Positions 7,479-16,239 of a stretch of 61,250 nucleotides of DNA are shown here, in pieces. This DNA is from Ramlibacter sp. GTDB lineage: Bacteria > Pseudomonadota > Gammaproteobacteria > Burkholderiales > Burkholderiaceae_C. The first letter of the stretch is position 1; each line of letters starts with the position of its first letter. The stretch spans positions 1 through 61,250 of the forward strand of contig NZ_JARXAB010000078.1 of assembly GCF_029866045.1 (NCBI RefSeq), in the 5' to 3' direction. The translations under genes and the position numbers were made by a program. The notes under the pieces were generated by a model. It was given only the letters and a program-made list of their open reading frames with translations. It did not search any database and was not told where the DNA came from.

Positions 7479-9641
7479 ATGGAAGTATCGTTTCACGAAG
7501 AGATCAAGTCCCTCCGCTTGGGAGAGGGCCAAGCGTTTCATGGCGAGGGGATCCTGGCGATCACCAAGGGGCTGCTGCAGTCGGGGGTGTCCTATGTCGG
7601 GGGCTATCAAGGCGCGCCGGTTTCGCACCTGCTCGACGTGATGGTGCAGGCACGCGACTACATGGCGGAGTTGGGCGTCCACGTCGAAGCCTGCTCCAAC
7701 GAGGCATCGGCCGCAGCGATGCTCGGTGCTTCGCTCCACTACCCTGTGCGTGGCGCTGTGACTTGGAAGTCCATCGTCGGGACCAACGTGGCGGCAGATG
7801 CCTTGTCCAACCTGGCGTCTCCCGGCGTCGTGGGCGGGGTGCTAATTGTGGTGGGTGAGGACTACGGTGAGGGCGCCAGCGTGATCCAGGAGCGCACCCA
7901 CGCTTACGCGCTGAAGTCGTGCATGTGTCTGCTCGATCCGAGACCCGACCTGTCCCAGATGGTGGACATGGTGGAGCATGGCTTCGCGCTCAGTGAGGCC
8001 AGCAACATGCCTGTACTCATGGAGCTACGCATTCGCGCCTGCCATGTCCGGGGAAGCTTTACCGCGCGCGACAATGTGTCGCCTGATGTTTCCACCCGTC
8101 AATTGATGGCCGACCCGGGTGTCTTCGACTATATGCGGCTGGCACACCCGCCCGTGACCTTCATCCACGAAAAGCGCAAGATCGAACAGCGCTTGCCCGC
8201 AGCCCGTCGCTACATTCGTGAACATGGCCTCAATGAAACCTTTGAGGGCAACGTTCATCAAGATATTGGTCTGATTGTTCAAGGCGGTCTCTACAACACG
8301 CTGGTGCGCACGCTGCAGCAGTTCGATCTGGCCGACGCGTTTGGCCAGTCGGCTTTGCCGATTCACGTTTTGAACGTGACCTACCCGCTGGTCCCCGAGG
8401 ACCTCGTGAAGTTTTGCGAGGGAAAGCGGGCGGTTCTCTTGCTTGAAGAGGGCCAACCCGAGTACATCGAGCAGGAGTTGGCGCTGGCGCTGCGGCGCAG
8501 CGGTGTCGACACCCCTCTGCATGGCAAGGACGTCCTCCCGCGCGGCGGCGAATACACCGCCGAAGCCATGGCCCAAGGCCTGCGTCAATTTCTGCAACTG
8601 CATCAAGCCGATGCGATCCCCCCGGCCACTGCGGCGTGGCTCGATGCCAATGCCCAGCGGCGCAATCAGCTCGTGCAGTCCTTGCCGGCTCCCCTGCCGG
8701 CGCGTCCTCCGGCCATGTGTGTCGGTTGTCCGGAGCGGCCTGTCTTCTCGGCGCTCAAGCTCGCGCAACAAGAGATTGGCGCGGTTCACATTGCGGGCGA
8801 CATTGGTTGCCACGCGCTGGCGACCTTCGAGCCGTTTTCGATGGGGCACTCGATCCTGGGCTATGGCATGAGCCTCGCGAGTCGGGCGGGCGTATCGCCC
8901 TTGATGGAGCGCCGGGCGATTTCCATCATGGGTGACGGAGGCTTTTGGCATAACGGCTTGTTGACCGGTGTGCAAAGCGCGCTGTTCAACGGTGACGACG
9001 CCGTGCTCCTGATTTTCAAGAACGGCTACACCTCAGCCACCGGTACGCAGGACATCATCTCTACCCCCGACGAGGCGGCCAAGTCGGGTGCGCCCGACAA
9101 ACGCGCCAGCTTGGCGCATACCAACCGAACGATTGAATCGACACTCAGCGGCCTGGGTGTGAAATGGTTGCGCACCGTGAATTCCTACGATGTCCATGGG
9201 ATGCGGGCTACCCTCACCGAGGCAATGACCACCCCCTTCAATGGCCTGAAGGTGGTCGTCGCCGAAGGCGAGTGCCAGCTCGAAAGGCAGCGACGGATCA
9301 AGCCCTGGCTGGCCCAGTTGCTTTCGCGCGGAAAGCGCGTGGAGCAAGTGCGCTATGGCGTCGACGAGGACGTCTGTAATGGTGACCACGCCTGCATCCG
9401 CTTGTCAGGTTGTCCCACATTGACGCTCAAGGACAACCCCGACCCCCTCAAGGCCGACCCGGTGGCAACGGTGATCGACGGTTGTGTCGGGTGCGGTCTT
9501 TGTGGTGAGAATGCCCATGCCGCGACGCTGTGCCCGTCGTTCTATCGTGCAGAGGTCATCAAGAACCCGCGGTGGCACGAGCGGCTGCGTGCCGGTTGGC
9601 ACGGCGCTGTGCGCGCCCTCGTCCAAGGATCTGCGGCATGA
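7479..9641 (+). CDS. Indolepyruvate ferredoxin oxidoreductase alpha-like subunit (TPP/Fe-S)
   Basis: A 720-residue thiamine-diphosphate enzyme of the IorA family, which decarboxylates an aryl- or other 2-oxoacid oxidatively to acyl-CoA. The N-terminal pyrimidine-binding part (about 20-190) includes YVGGYQGAPVSHLLDVM. The TPP-binding part (about 410-600) has CVGCPERPVF, GDIGCHALATFEPF and the motif GDGGFWHNG...KNGYTSATG. The last 95 residues carry two cysteine groups (VCNGDHACIRLSGC and CVGCGLCGENAHAATLCP) for iron-sulfur clusters. The partner gene overlaps it (ATGA). True specificity is unproven: the family acts on indolepyruvate, phenylpyruvate and related acids. A lone ATG at 7479 begins the conserved N-terminus without a clear ribosome-binding site. 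Confidence 0.88.
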   Translation: MEVSFHEEIKSLRLGEGQAFHGEGILAITKGLLQSGVSYVGGYQGAPVSHLLDVMVQARDYMAELGVHVEACSNEASAAAMLGASLHYPVRGAVTWKSIVGTNVAADALSNLASPGVVGGVLIVVGEDYGEGASVIQERTHAYALKSCMCLLDPRPDLSQMVDMVEHGFALSEASNMPVLMELRIRACHVRGSFTARDNVSPDVSTRQLMADPGVFDYMRLAHPPVTFIHEKRKIEQRLPAARRYIREHGLNETFEGNVHQDIGLIVQGGLYNTLVRTLQQFDLADAFGQSALPIHVLNVTYPLVPEDLVKFCEGKRAVLLLEEGQPEYIEQELALALRRSGVDTPLHGKDVLPRGGEYTAEAMAQGLRQFLQLHQADAIPPATAAWLDANAQRRNQLVQSLPAPLPARPPAMCVGCPERPVFSALKLAQQEIGAVHIAGDIGCHALATFEPFSMGHSILGYGMSLASRAGVSPLMERRAISIMGDGGFWHNGLLTGVQSALFNGDDAVLLIFKNGYTSATGTQDIISTPDEAAKSGAPDKRASLAHTNRTIESTLSGLGVKWLRTVNSYDVHGMRATLTEAMTTPFNGLKVVVAEGECQLERQRRIKPWLAQLLSRGKRVEQVRYGVDEDVCNGDHACIRLSGCPTLTLKDNPDPLKADPVATVIDGCVGCGLCGENAHAATLCPSFYRAEVIKNPRWHERLRAGWHGAVRALVQGSAA

Positions 9642-11233
9642 CACAGCCTATTTCATTGTTGATCTGCGCGCTCGGTGGCGAAGGTGGCGGGACCTTGGCG
9701 GAGTGGCTGGTGAATGTGGCTCGGCATGCCGGTTACCCGGTTCAGGCGACATCGATTCCCGGGGTCGCGCAGCGGACCGGCGCGACCACTTACTACCTTG
9801 AATTTTTCCCCGTACCCTTGGCTTCCCTGGGCGCGCGTAGGCCGGTCTTGGGACTCAATCCGCTGCCTGGGCGGCTCGACGCCCTGGTCTCTTCGGAGCT
9901 GCTCGAAACCACGCGTCAGATCGGCAACGGGCTGGTGTCGCCAGACCGTACGCTCGTGATCAGCCACTCGGGCCGAACCCTCACAACCGCAGAAAAAATG
10001 GTGATGGGGGATGGTCGGCGCGACACAGAGTCGCTGGCCCCGCTCGTCAAGGCCCATGCGCGAACCCATCATCTGGTCGACATGGCCACGCTCACGAAAG
10101 AGGCGGGAACCATCGTCAGCGCCGTGATGCTCGGTTGTATTGCAGCCAGTGGTTTGTTGCCTTTTGGTCGTGAACATTTCGAGGCGGTCCTCGCGGGCGA
10201 AGGGGCCTCTGCCCGTGCCAGCCAAAAAGGCTTCGCCCTGGGCTATGCCGCGTTGGGCGGGGATGTCACGTCAACGACGGTGACCACAGTGCCGCCGGGC
10301 GTTCAGGGCGGCGGGCTGCCCCAGGATGCGCGCATCGCTCAGGCTGCTGCGAGTGGGCAGGCGCTGCCACCTGATGTGGCGGCAGATTTTCCGCACGAGA
10401 CGCACGACATCCTCGCATTGGGTTACTGGCGTGTTCACGAGTTCCAGGGCAAGGCCTACGCACAGGTCTATCTGGATCGGGTGGCAAGGGTTCTGGCTGT
10501 TGAACGCTCCCAGGCGGATAGCCGCTTCGCTGTGACGCGCGAGGTCGCGCGGTGGTTGGCGCTGTGGATGTCGTTTGACGACATCTTTCGCGTCGCGGAT
10601 CTCAAGAGCCGGGCTTCGCGCATGGAGCGTGTGCGCCGTGAAGTGCGCGCTGGCAAAGACGACCTGGTGAAGGTGTATGACTTTTTCAAGCCCGGCATCC
10701 CCGAGATCGCTGGCTTACTTCCTGAGTCATTGGGCCGGCGCTTGCTGCAATGGGATCGGCGTCGTGCCGAGGCGGGCCGTAGCGCATGGTCGCTGCCACT
10801 CAAGGTCGCCACGCATTCGCTCTGGGGCATTCTGGTGTTGCGCACGCTGGCTGCCGCGCGCGTGCTGCGCCCCCTGGGCAGCCGCTTTCGCGCGGAGCAG
10901 CTCCATATCCTGAATTGGCTTGAGGGGGTGATAGTGGCTGCCAACCATCACCCGGTGCTGGCCCTGGAGGTCGCGCGTTGCGGACGGCTGATCAAGGGAT
11001 ACGGCAGTACCAACGAGCGCGGGCAGGCCAATCTGCGGCACATCCTTGCGTATTTGTCGGCGCAGCCGACTCAGGACGACAGTCTTGCGGAGACGGTGGC
11101 CCGCATGCGCGAAGCCGCCTTGCAAGATGAAGCGGGCCAGGCACTGGACCAAGTTCTCCGTGAGCACGGCGCGGCGCCTCGGCCCGTGCCGGAGCAGCCT
11201 ATTCGATTCGTCCGCCGACCCCGCTCAAGCTGA
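9638..11233 (+). CDS. Indolepyruvate oxidoreductase beta-family subunit with DUF6537-like C-terminus
   Basis: Partner of the upstream TPP subunit; the gamma-type domain of 2-oxoacid oxidoreductases (about residues 1-200) begins PISLLICALGGEGGGTLAEWL and has GVAQRTGATTYYLE. The remaining 330 residues match the long C-terminal extension found in proteobacterial members of this family (DUF6537-like) and have no known catalytic role. Starting at ATG 9638, whose TGA overlap with the upstream stop argues for translational coupling, gives 531 residues; an open frame continues further upstream but inside the alpha gene. In some Burkholderiales the two subunits are fused; here they are separate. It ends 17 nt before the convergent regulator gene. 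Confidence 0.85.
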   Translation: MTQPISLLICALGGEGGGTLAEWLVNVARHAGYPVQATSIPGVAQRTGATTYYLEFFPVPLASLGARRPVLGLNPLPGRLDALVSSELLETTRQIGNGLVSPDRTLVISHSGRTLTTAEKMVMGDGRRDTESLAPLVKAHARTHHLVDMATLTKEAGTIVSAVMLGCIAASGLLPFGREHFEAVLAGEGASARASQKGFALGYAALGGDVTSTTVTTVPPGVQGGGLPQDARIAQAAASGQALPPDVAADFPHETHDILALGYWRVHEFQGKAYAQVYLDRVARVLAVERSQADSRFAVTREVARWLALWMSFDDIFRVADLKSRASRMERVRREVRAGKDDLVKVYDFFKPGIPEIAGLLPESLGRRLLQWDRRRAEAGRSAWSLPLKVATHSLWGILVLRTLAAARVLRPLGSRFRAEQLHILNWLEGVIVAANHHPVLALEVARCGRLIKGYGSTNERGQANLRHILAYLSAQPTQDDSLAETVARMREAALQDEAGQALDQVLREHGAAPRPVPEQPIRFVRRPRSS

Positions 11234-11250
11234 TGCGCTGTGATGTCGGT

Positions 11251-12024
11251 TTAGCCAAGCGGATCCGGGCTTGCCTCGCGCAGGCGCCAGGTGGTCATGA
11301 ATTCAAAAAGATTCAGCGGGTAGAAGTTGACCGAAATCGACAAGACACGGTCCGCTCCCGCATATTGCCGACGGACCTGCAGCCCCGGCGAGCCGCCCTT
11401 CACATGGAGAACCCTCGCGCTTTCTTTGGGCATCGCCACGGCGCTGACGGTCTGGCGCACCTGCAAGATCGGCTCCCCGCCATGTTGTTCGATCAAGCCA
11501 TAGATCCACGCGCGTCCATCGCCGTCGCGGATATCTTTCACGATGCCCTCGCACTCCGGGCGGACATAAACCTTCATGTGCGCAAGGGGCGTGTCCTCTT
11601 CCAGCGGCGCGCGGTAGGTGTCCAGTTCGAGCCAGCGTTCACCCGGCGCGCAGTCCAGCCACTCGGACAGGGGCGGCTTCACCTCGAGCCATCTGCTGCC
11701 GAGGAAGTTCAGGCGTGTCTCCTGGGTGTATTGCATCAGGTCACCCAACGAATCCAGCGTGGCAACAAAGCGTTGCTGCGGTTGTGTGCGCTTGATTCGG
11801 GTCCCTACGCCTTGTTGGCGATGGAGCATGCCCATGTCGCACAGGATTCGCACCGCATCCCGCAAGGTGTGGCGGGAAACGCCGAACTGGCTACACAGCT
11901 GCGGCTCTGGCGGCAAAAGACCACCCACCGGATGGTCGCCTCGCGCAATGGCGTTTTGCAGTTCTTCAGCCACTTGCTGGTAACGCGGCGCAGACGAAAC
12001 CAAGCGAGAAGAGGGAGGGGGCAA
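11251..12024 (-). CDS. GntR-family transcriptional regulator (HutC subfamily, UTRA domain)
   Basis: A 257-residue regulator. The winged-helix DNA-binding domain covers residues 12-75 (RYQQVAEELQNAIARG, PPEPQLCSQFGVSRHTLRDAV, GVGTRI), and a UTRA ligand-binding domain covers about 95-245 (ERWLELDTYR, DTPLAHMKVYVRP, LHVKGG). HutC-type proteins are usually repressors released by a small molecule of the pathway they control. It is the only minus-strand gene in the island and lies between the two enzyme arms. It is divergent from the CaiB gene, with an 88-nt gap holding one copy of the palindrome also found before the first gene. It therefore probably represses both arms and itself. Confidence 0.9.
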   Translation of the reverse strand: MPPPSSRLVSSAPRYQQVAEELQNAIARGDHPVGGLLPPEPQLCSQFGVSRHTLRDAVRILCDMGMLHRQQGVGTRIKRTQPQQRFVATLDSLGDLMQYTQETRLNFLGSRWLEVKPPLSEWLDCAPGERWLELDTYRAPLEEDTPLAHMKVYVRPECEGIVKDIRDGDGRAWIYGLIEQHGGEPILQVRQTVSAVAMPKESARVLHVKGGSPGLQVRRQYAGADRVLSISVNFYPLNLFEFMTTWRLREASPDPLG

Positions 12025-12042
12025 GGCAGTGCGCTCCGATGT

Positions 12043-12071
12043 TTGACCTCGATTGTCCTCTAGCCTAACAT
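12043..12071 (+). promoter_or_regulatory. Candidate promoter of the island right arm
   Basis: TTGACC (12043-12048), a 17-nt spacer and TAACAT (12066-12071) give a good sigma-70-type promoter for the CaiB gene. The -10 box overlaps the palindrome beginning at 12067, so a bound regulator would compete directly with RNA polymerase. This geometry supports repression rather than activation. Confidence 0.55.
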
Positions 12072-12088
12072 CCGAATGTCCGAACGTA
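12067..12088. promoter_or_regulatory. GntR-type operator 2 in the divergent gap
   Basis: AACATCCGAATGTC (12067-12080) is nearly palindromic and is followed at once by a related half-site, GTCCGAACGT (12078-12087). The core differs from operator 1 at 3027 by one base within ACATCCGrATGT. It lies between the divergent regulator and CaiB genes and is well placed to control both. Confidence 0.6.
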
Positions 12089-12112
12089 TAGTGCCGAAAA
12101 TGCTAGATATCC

Positions 12113-13282
12113 ATGACCCCGCGTGACCCCGCCGCTCAGCTGCCGCTCTCGGGTACGACCGTGGTGGAACTCGGTCACAGCATTGCCGGACCGTTTGCAA
12201 GCCAGATCCTGGGTGACCTCGGCGCCCGGGTCGTCAAGATCGAAAAAGCCCGCGGCGATGACGCGCGTTTCTGGGGCCCTCCTTTTGTAGACGGAGCCGC
12301 CGCCACCTTCCAGGCGATGAACCGCAACAAGCGCTCCGTGGTCGCCGACTTGCGTGAGCCCGGCCAGGTCGGGGCCTTGAGGGATTTCATCGTTCACCAC
12401 GCCGATGTGGTGATTCAGAACATGCGCCCGGGCCAGGTCGCTGAGCTGGGGCTAGGCGCAGACGCGCTACGCACGCTGAACGGGCGCTTGGTGTACTGCA
12501 ACATGGGCGCATTCGGAAATCGCGGGCCTCTCGCGGACCGCCCAGGGTACGACCCGCTGATGCAGGCCTTTGCCGGAGTCATGAGCGTTGTGGGCGAAGC
12601 AGGCGGCGCACCGGTCCGGGTGGGCCCCTCCATCATTGACATGGGCTGCGGCATGTGGGCCGCGATGGGCATTCTCGCGAGTCTGCTGAAGCGCCGTACG
12701 ACGGGCGAAGGCGGTGTGGTGGATGTTTCGCTTTTCGAGACGGCGACAGGATGGATGTCGATGTTCGCCGCGCAATACCTCGCGGGCGGGGCGATGCCAG
12801 GCAAGAACGGATCGGGTCAAACGGGCATCGTGCCTTACCGTGCCTACCGCACGGCTGATGGCGATCTTGTGGTTGCGGCCGGAAACGACACCCTCTTTGC
12901 TGCCCTGGCGCGCGTCCTCGGTCACCCCGAGTGGATCGCTGACCCGCGGTTCAAAGAAAATCCCCAGCGCGTTGTCCACGCCCAGGCGCTTTACGCGCTC
13001 ATCGAGCCGTGCTTCCTGCAGGCCACAAGCGCCCAATGGACGGCCACACTGGAGGCGGCAGGCATTCCCTGCGCGCCAGTCCAAGACACCGCCCAGCTGC
13101 TTGCGCATGCGCAGACGCAGGCCATGGGTTTGCTGCAGACACCGCCAGGCAGTTCGATTCCTTTGGTGGGGCTCCCTGTCCAGTTCGACGGTTTACGTCC
13201 CGAGCCCCGGTCGGCTGCGCCCGCCCTGGGTGAGGCAGGTTCGATCCAAGACCTGCTCGCTTCATGGAGTTCTTCCGAATGA
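12113..13282 (+). CDS. CaiB/BaiF family III CoA-transferase
   Basis: A 389-residue class III CoA-transferase, which moves CoA between an acyl-CoA donor and a carboxylic acid through aspartyl-CoA intermediates. The N-terminus (GTTVVELGHSIAGPFASQIL, VVKIEKARGDDAR) and NRNKRSVVADL are typical. Asp176 in SIIDMGCGMWAA aligns with the catalytic aspartate. It is the first gene of the right arm and probably activates the island's acid substrate with a CoA thioester such as succinyl-CoA or acetyl-CoA; the actual donor is not visible. Its stop overlaps the next start codon (ATGA). Confidence 0.92.
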   Translation: MTPRDPAAQLPLSGTTVVELGHSIAGPFASQILGDLGARVVKIEKARGDDARFWGPPFVDGAAATFQAMNRNKRSVVADLREPGQVGALRDFIVHHADVVIQNMRPGQVAELGLGADALRTLNGRLVYCNMGAFGNRGPLADRPGYDPLMQAFAGVMSVVGEAGGAPVRVGPSIIDMGCGMWAAMGILASLLKRRTTGEGGVVDVSLFETATGWMSMFAAQYLAGGAMPGKNGSGQTGIVPYRAYRTADGDLVVAAGNDTLFAALARVLGHPEWIADPRFKENPQRVVHAQALYALIEPCFLQATSAQWTATLEAAGIPCAPVQDTAQLLAHAQTQAMGLLQTPPGSSIPLVGLPVQFDGLRPEPRSAAPALGEAGSIQDLLASWSSSE

Positions 13283-14076
13283 GTTTCCAGTCCTTTGAAA
13301 CAATGTTGATCGATGAACCGGCCCCCCACGTGATGCGGGTGACGCTCAATCGGCCTCAGGCGCTCAATGCCATCACGACCCGAATGGGTGAAGAGTTCAA
13401 CGCGCTGTGGACATCCTTGATTCATGACGCAGGGGATATTCGCTGCGTCATCCTCACGGGCGTCGGTGATCGTGCCTTCTGTGCAGGCGGTGACCTGAAA
13501 GAGCGCAGCGGCATGACGGACGCGCAATGGCGTGCGCAGCACGAAATCTTCGAGCGGGCGTACTTCCACCTGCTCGACGTGCCGGTCCCGGTCATTGCCG
13601 TCCTCAACGGCGTGGCCTACGGCGGCGGCCTGGAGACAGCCCTCGCCTGTGACTTCATCTACGCCGCCTCCCATGCACGGTGCGCCCTCTCGGAGGTGCG
13701 CTTGGGCATCATGCCCGGTGGCGGTGGCACGCAGAACCTGGCGCGTGCGGTGGGTGAGCGGCGCGCCAAAGAGCTGATTCTTCGCGCCGCCCCCTTCGGC
13801 GCCGAGCAGGGCCTCGCCTGGGGCTTGTTCAATGCCGTCCATGCACTGCCTGACCTGATGCCTGCGGCACTTGTCTGCGCCGAGGAAATCGCCAACAACG
13901 GACCATTGGCGGTGCGCCAAGCCAAAAAGTCCATCCACTTCGGACTTCAAAGTGATGTACGAACCGGCTCGCGCTTTGAAATCGAAGCGTACAACCGGCT
14001 GGTGTCGTCCCAGGACCGGCACGAGGGTGTGCTCGCGTTCAACGAAAAGCGCAAACCGCGATTCACAGGCCAATAA
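13279..14076 (+). CDS. Enoyl-CoA hydratase/isomerase family protein
   Basis: A 265-residue crotonase-fold protein. The start at ATG 13279 overlaps the CaiB stop and has GGAG 9 nt upstream; an ATG at 13264 in the same frame is less likely. The oxyanion-hole segments RAFCAGGDLKER and GVAYGGGLETALACD are present. The two catalytic glutamates of hydratases are matched by the Glu in LSEVRLGIMPGGGGTQNL and the one in ERRAKELIL. It may hydrate an unsaturated acyl-CoA made by the acyl-CoA dehydrogenase three genes... downstream, giving the 3-hydroxyacyl-CoA substrate of the neighbouring lyase. Confidence 0.92.
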   Translation: MSFQSFETMLIDEPAPHVMRVTLNRPQALNAITTRMGEEFNALWTSLIHDAGDIRCVILTGVGDRAFCAGGDLKERSGMTDAQWRAQHEIFERAYFHLLDVPVPVIAVLNGVAYGGGLETALACDFIYAASHARCALSEVRLGIMPGGGGTQNLARAVGERRAKELILRAAPFGAEQGLAWGLFNAVHALPDLMPAALVCAEEIANNGPLAVRQAKKSIHFGLQSDVRTGSRFEIEAYNRLVSSQDRHEGVLAFNEKRKPRFTGQ

Positions 14077-14081
14077 AAACT

Positions 14082-15017
14082 ATGGTGTTTTCTCCCATCG
14101 ATGTGCGGGTGCGTGAAGTCGGGCTGCGCGACGGACTCCAGATGATTGCCGCCCAGGTGCCGACTGAAGTCAAGATTGACTGGCTGCGGGCCGAGTTTGC
14201 CGCTGGCGTGCGTGAAATGGAGGTCACCTCGCTGGTGCCTGCCAAGCTGATGCCGCAGTTCGCCGACGCTCAGGCCGTGATCGAGGCGGCCAAAGCGTTG
14301 CCGGGTCTGACGACTGTGGCCCTTGTTCCCAACCTGAAGGGCGCGCAGCGAGCGCTGGAGCTAGGCGTGGACAAGCTGGACTTTGTCATGTCTGTCAGTC
14401 GCACCCACAACCTCAAGAATGTGCGCCGTCCGCGCGAAGAGTCTCTCGCCGATCTGGTGCGCATCGTCCACGAGCGTGATGCGGCCGGCTTGAAGGGCAA
14501 GGTGCTCATCTCCGCGGGACTGTCGTCCGCACTGGGCTGTTCCTATGAAGGCCAGATCGAAGTCGACGAGGTACGCAGATGCGCAGCGGACCTGGTGGCT
14601 GCTGGCGCTGAAGAGGTCTTGGTGGCTGATACAGTGGGTTATTCCAATCCTCAGAAGGTGGAAGAGGTGTTCCGCGCAGTGATGCGTGAAACCGGCGATC
14701 TGCCGGTGGGCGCCCACCTCCACGACACGCGGGGCCTGGGAATCGCCAATGCGAAGGCCGCCTTCGACTGCGGCGTGCGCTTATTCGATGCATCGCTCGG
14801 CGGTCTGGGCGGTTGCCCTCACTCGCCAGGGGCCAGTGGCAATGTGGTGATGGAAGACCTTTGTTTCCTGTTCGAGTCGATGGGCCTGCGCACAGGGATC
14901 GACTTGGTCGCCTTGCTGGAGGTCCGACGGCAGGTCGCCGCCGCCTTGGGGGATGTGCCCATGTTTGGCGCTCTCTCACGCGCAGGCCTTCCCACGGGCC
15001 ATCACGCGGCGGCCTGA
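14082..15017 (+). CDS. Hydroxymethylglutaryl-CoA lyase-like enzyme
   Basis: A 311-residue member of the DRE-TIM metallolyase family, which cleaves 3-hydroxy-3-methylglutaryl-CoA or similar tertiary 3-hydroxyacyl-CoAs by retro-Claisen reaction. It has REVGLRDGLQ at residues 11-20 (Arg16 and Asp17 catalytic/metal), the metal-binding HLHDTRGLG near residue 212, and the signature GGLGGCPHSPGASGN near residue 240 containing the active-site cysteine. Bacterial relatives can also act on (R)-citramalyl-CoA, so HMG-CoA is not proven as substrate. It follows the hydratase by 5 nt. In context it would release acetyl-CoA plus a keto acid from the hydrated intermediate. Confidence 0.9.
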   Translation: MVFSPIDVRVREVGLRDGLQMIAAQVPTEVKIDWLRAEFAAGVREMEVTSLVPAKLMPQFADAQAVIEAAKALPGLTTVALVPNLKGAQRALELGVDKLDFVMSVSRTHNLKNVRRPREESLADLVRIVHERDAAGLKGKVLISAGLSSALGCSYEGQIEVDEVRRCAADLVAAGAEEVLVADTVGYSNPQKVEEVFRAVMRETGDLPVGAHLHDTRGLGIANAKAAFDCGVRLFDASLGGLGGCPHSPGASGNVVMEDLCFLFESMGLRTGIDLVALLEVRRQVAAALGDVPMFGALSRAGLPTGHHAAA

Positions 15018-15059
15018 CTGCTCAACGCCCCCTTTTTTTCTTGCCTTAGTAGATTGCTC

Positions 15060-16238
15060 ATGACACACACCGCAACCGTCACACTCCCAGGTGCCGACTA
15101 CCCAGAAATTCGTGACGGGGTACGCCGTATTTGCGCCGACTTCCCCGGTAGTTATTGGCGTGAGTTGGACGAGCGGGACGCCTATCCCACCGATTTCGTT
15201 CAGGCCATGACCCAGGCCGGGTATCTGGCCGCGCTCATTCCGCAGGAGTACGGGGGCGCCGGCCTGCCGCTGCGCGCGGCTGGCGTCGTGCTAGAGGAAA
15301 TCCATGCCTGTGGTGGGAACGCGAGCGCCACCCATGCGCAGATGTACACGATGGGCACGCTCTTGCGCCATGGCAGCCAGGCCCAAAAAGAGACCTATCT
15401 GCCGCAGATCGCCGCGGGCACCTTACGCCTGCAGGCCTTCGGCGTATCCGAGCCTACCAGCGGCACCGACACCACCCGCCTCAAGACGCGCGCGGTGCGT
15501 GATGGAGACTCCTACGTGATCAACGGCCAGAAAATCTGGACTTCTCGCGCATTGCATTCGGATCTCATGCTGCTGCTCGCTCGGACCACGCCCTTGGAGG
15601 AGGTCGAGCGACGGACCGACGGCCTGTCGGTGTTTTTGGTGGACATGCGCGAGACGGTCGGCAACGGCATGACCATTCGGCCGATCAAGGTCATGATCAA
15701 CCACAACACGACGGAAGTGTTCTTCGACAACATGCGCATCCCCGCCAGCAGCCTGGTAGGTCAGGAGGGCAAGGGTTTGCGCCACATCATGGACGGCATG
15801 AACGCTGAGCGGATCCTGGTTTCGCATGAATCGATCGGAGACGCTAAGTGGTTCACCCGTGCCGGAGTCCGCTATGCCAATGATCGGGTCGTTTTCAACC
15901 GGCCAATTGGGCAGAACCAAGGCATCCAGTTCCCTATCGCCAAGGCCTATGCCGCTGCGCAGGCTGCCGAACTGATGGTTTGCCATGCCAGTGAAATGTT
16001 CGAAGCGGGAATGCCCTGCGGTGAGCAAGCCAACCTGGCCAAGCTCCTGAGTTCCGAGGCGGCCTGGGAGGCGGCCGAGGCCTGCATGCAGACATTCGGA
16101 GGATTTGGCTACGCGCGGGAGTACGACGTCGAGCGTAAGTGGCGCGAGTGCCGGGTCCAGCGCACGGCTCCGATCTCCACCAACCTCATCCTGTCGTATG
16201 TGGCCGAGCACGTCCTCGGTTTGCCGCGGTCTTATTGA
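15060..16238 (+). CDS. Acyl-CoA dehydrogenase
   Basis: A 392-residue FAD-dependent acyl-CoA dehydrogenase of normal family length. The N-terminal helical domain (about 1-120), the beta domain with QAFGVSEPTSGTDTTRLKTRA and INGQKIWTSRA (about 120-230), and the C-terminal helical domain with CMQTFGGFGYAREYDVERKWRE (FAD/dimer contacts) are all present. ATG 15060 is preferred over a TTG at 15054. A T-rich stretch (15031-15042) in the 43-nt gap before it has no clear hairpin. It would introduce the double bond used by the enoyl-CoA hydratase of this operon. Confidence 0.93.
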   Translation: MTHTATVTLPGADYPEIRDGVRRICADFPGSYWRELDERDAYPTDFVQAMTQAGYLAALIPQEYGGAGLPLRAAGVVLEEIHACGGNASATHAQMYTMGTLLRHGSQAQKETYLPQIAAGTLRLQAFGVSEPTSGTDTTRLKTRAVRDGDSYVINGQKIWTSRALHSDLMLLLARTTPLEEVERRTDGLSVFLVDMRETVGNGMTIRPIKVMINHNTTEVFFDNMRIPASSLVGQEGKGLRHIMDGMNAERILVSHESIGDAKWFTRAGVRYANDRVVFNRPIGQNQGIQFPIAKAYAAAQAAELMVCHASEMFEAGMPCGEQANLAKLLSSEAAWEAAEACMQTFGGFGYAREYDVERKWRECRVQRTAPISTNLILSYVAEHVLGLPRSY

Positions 16239-16239
16239 C

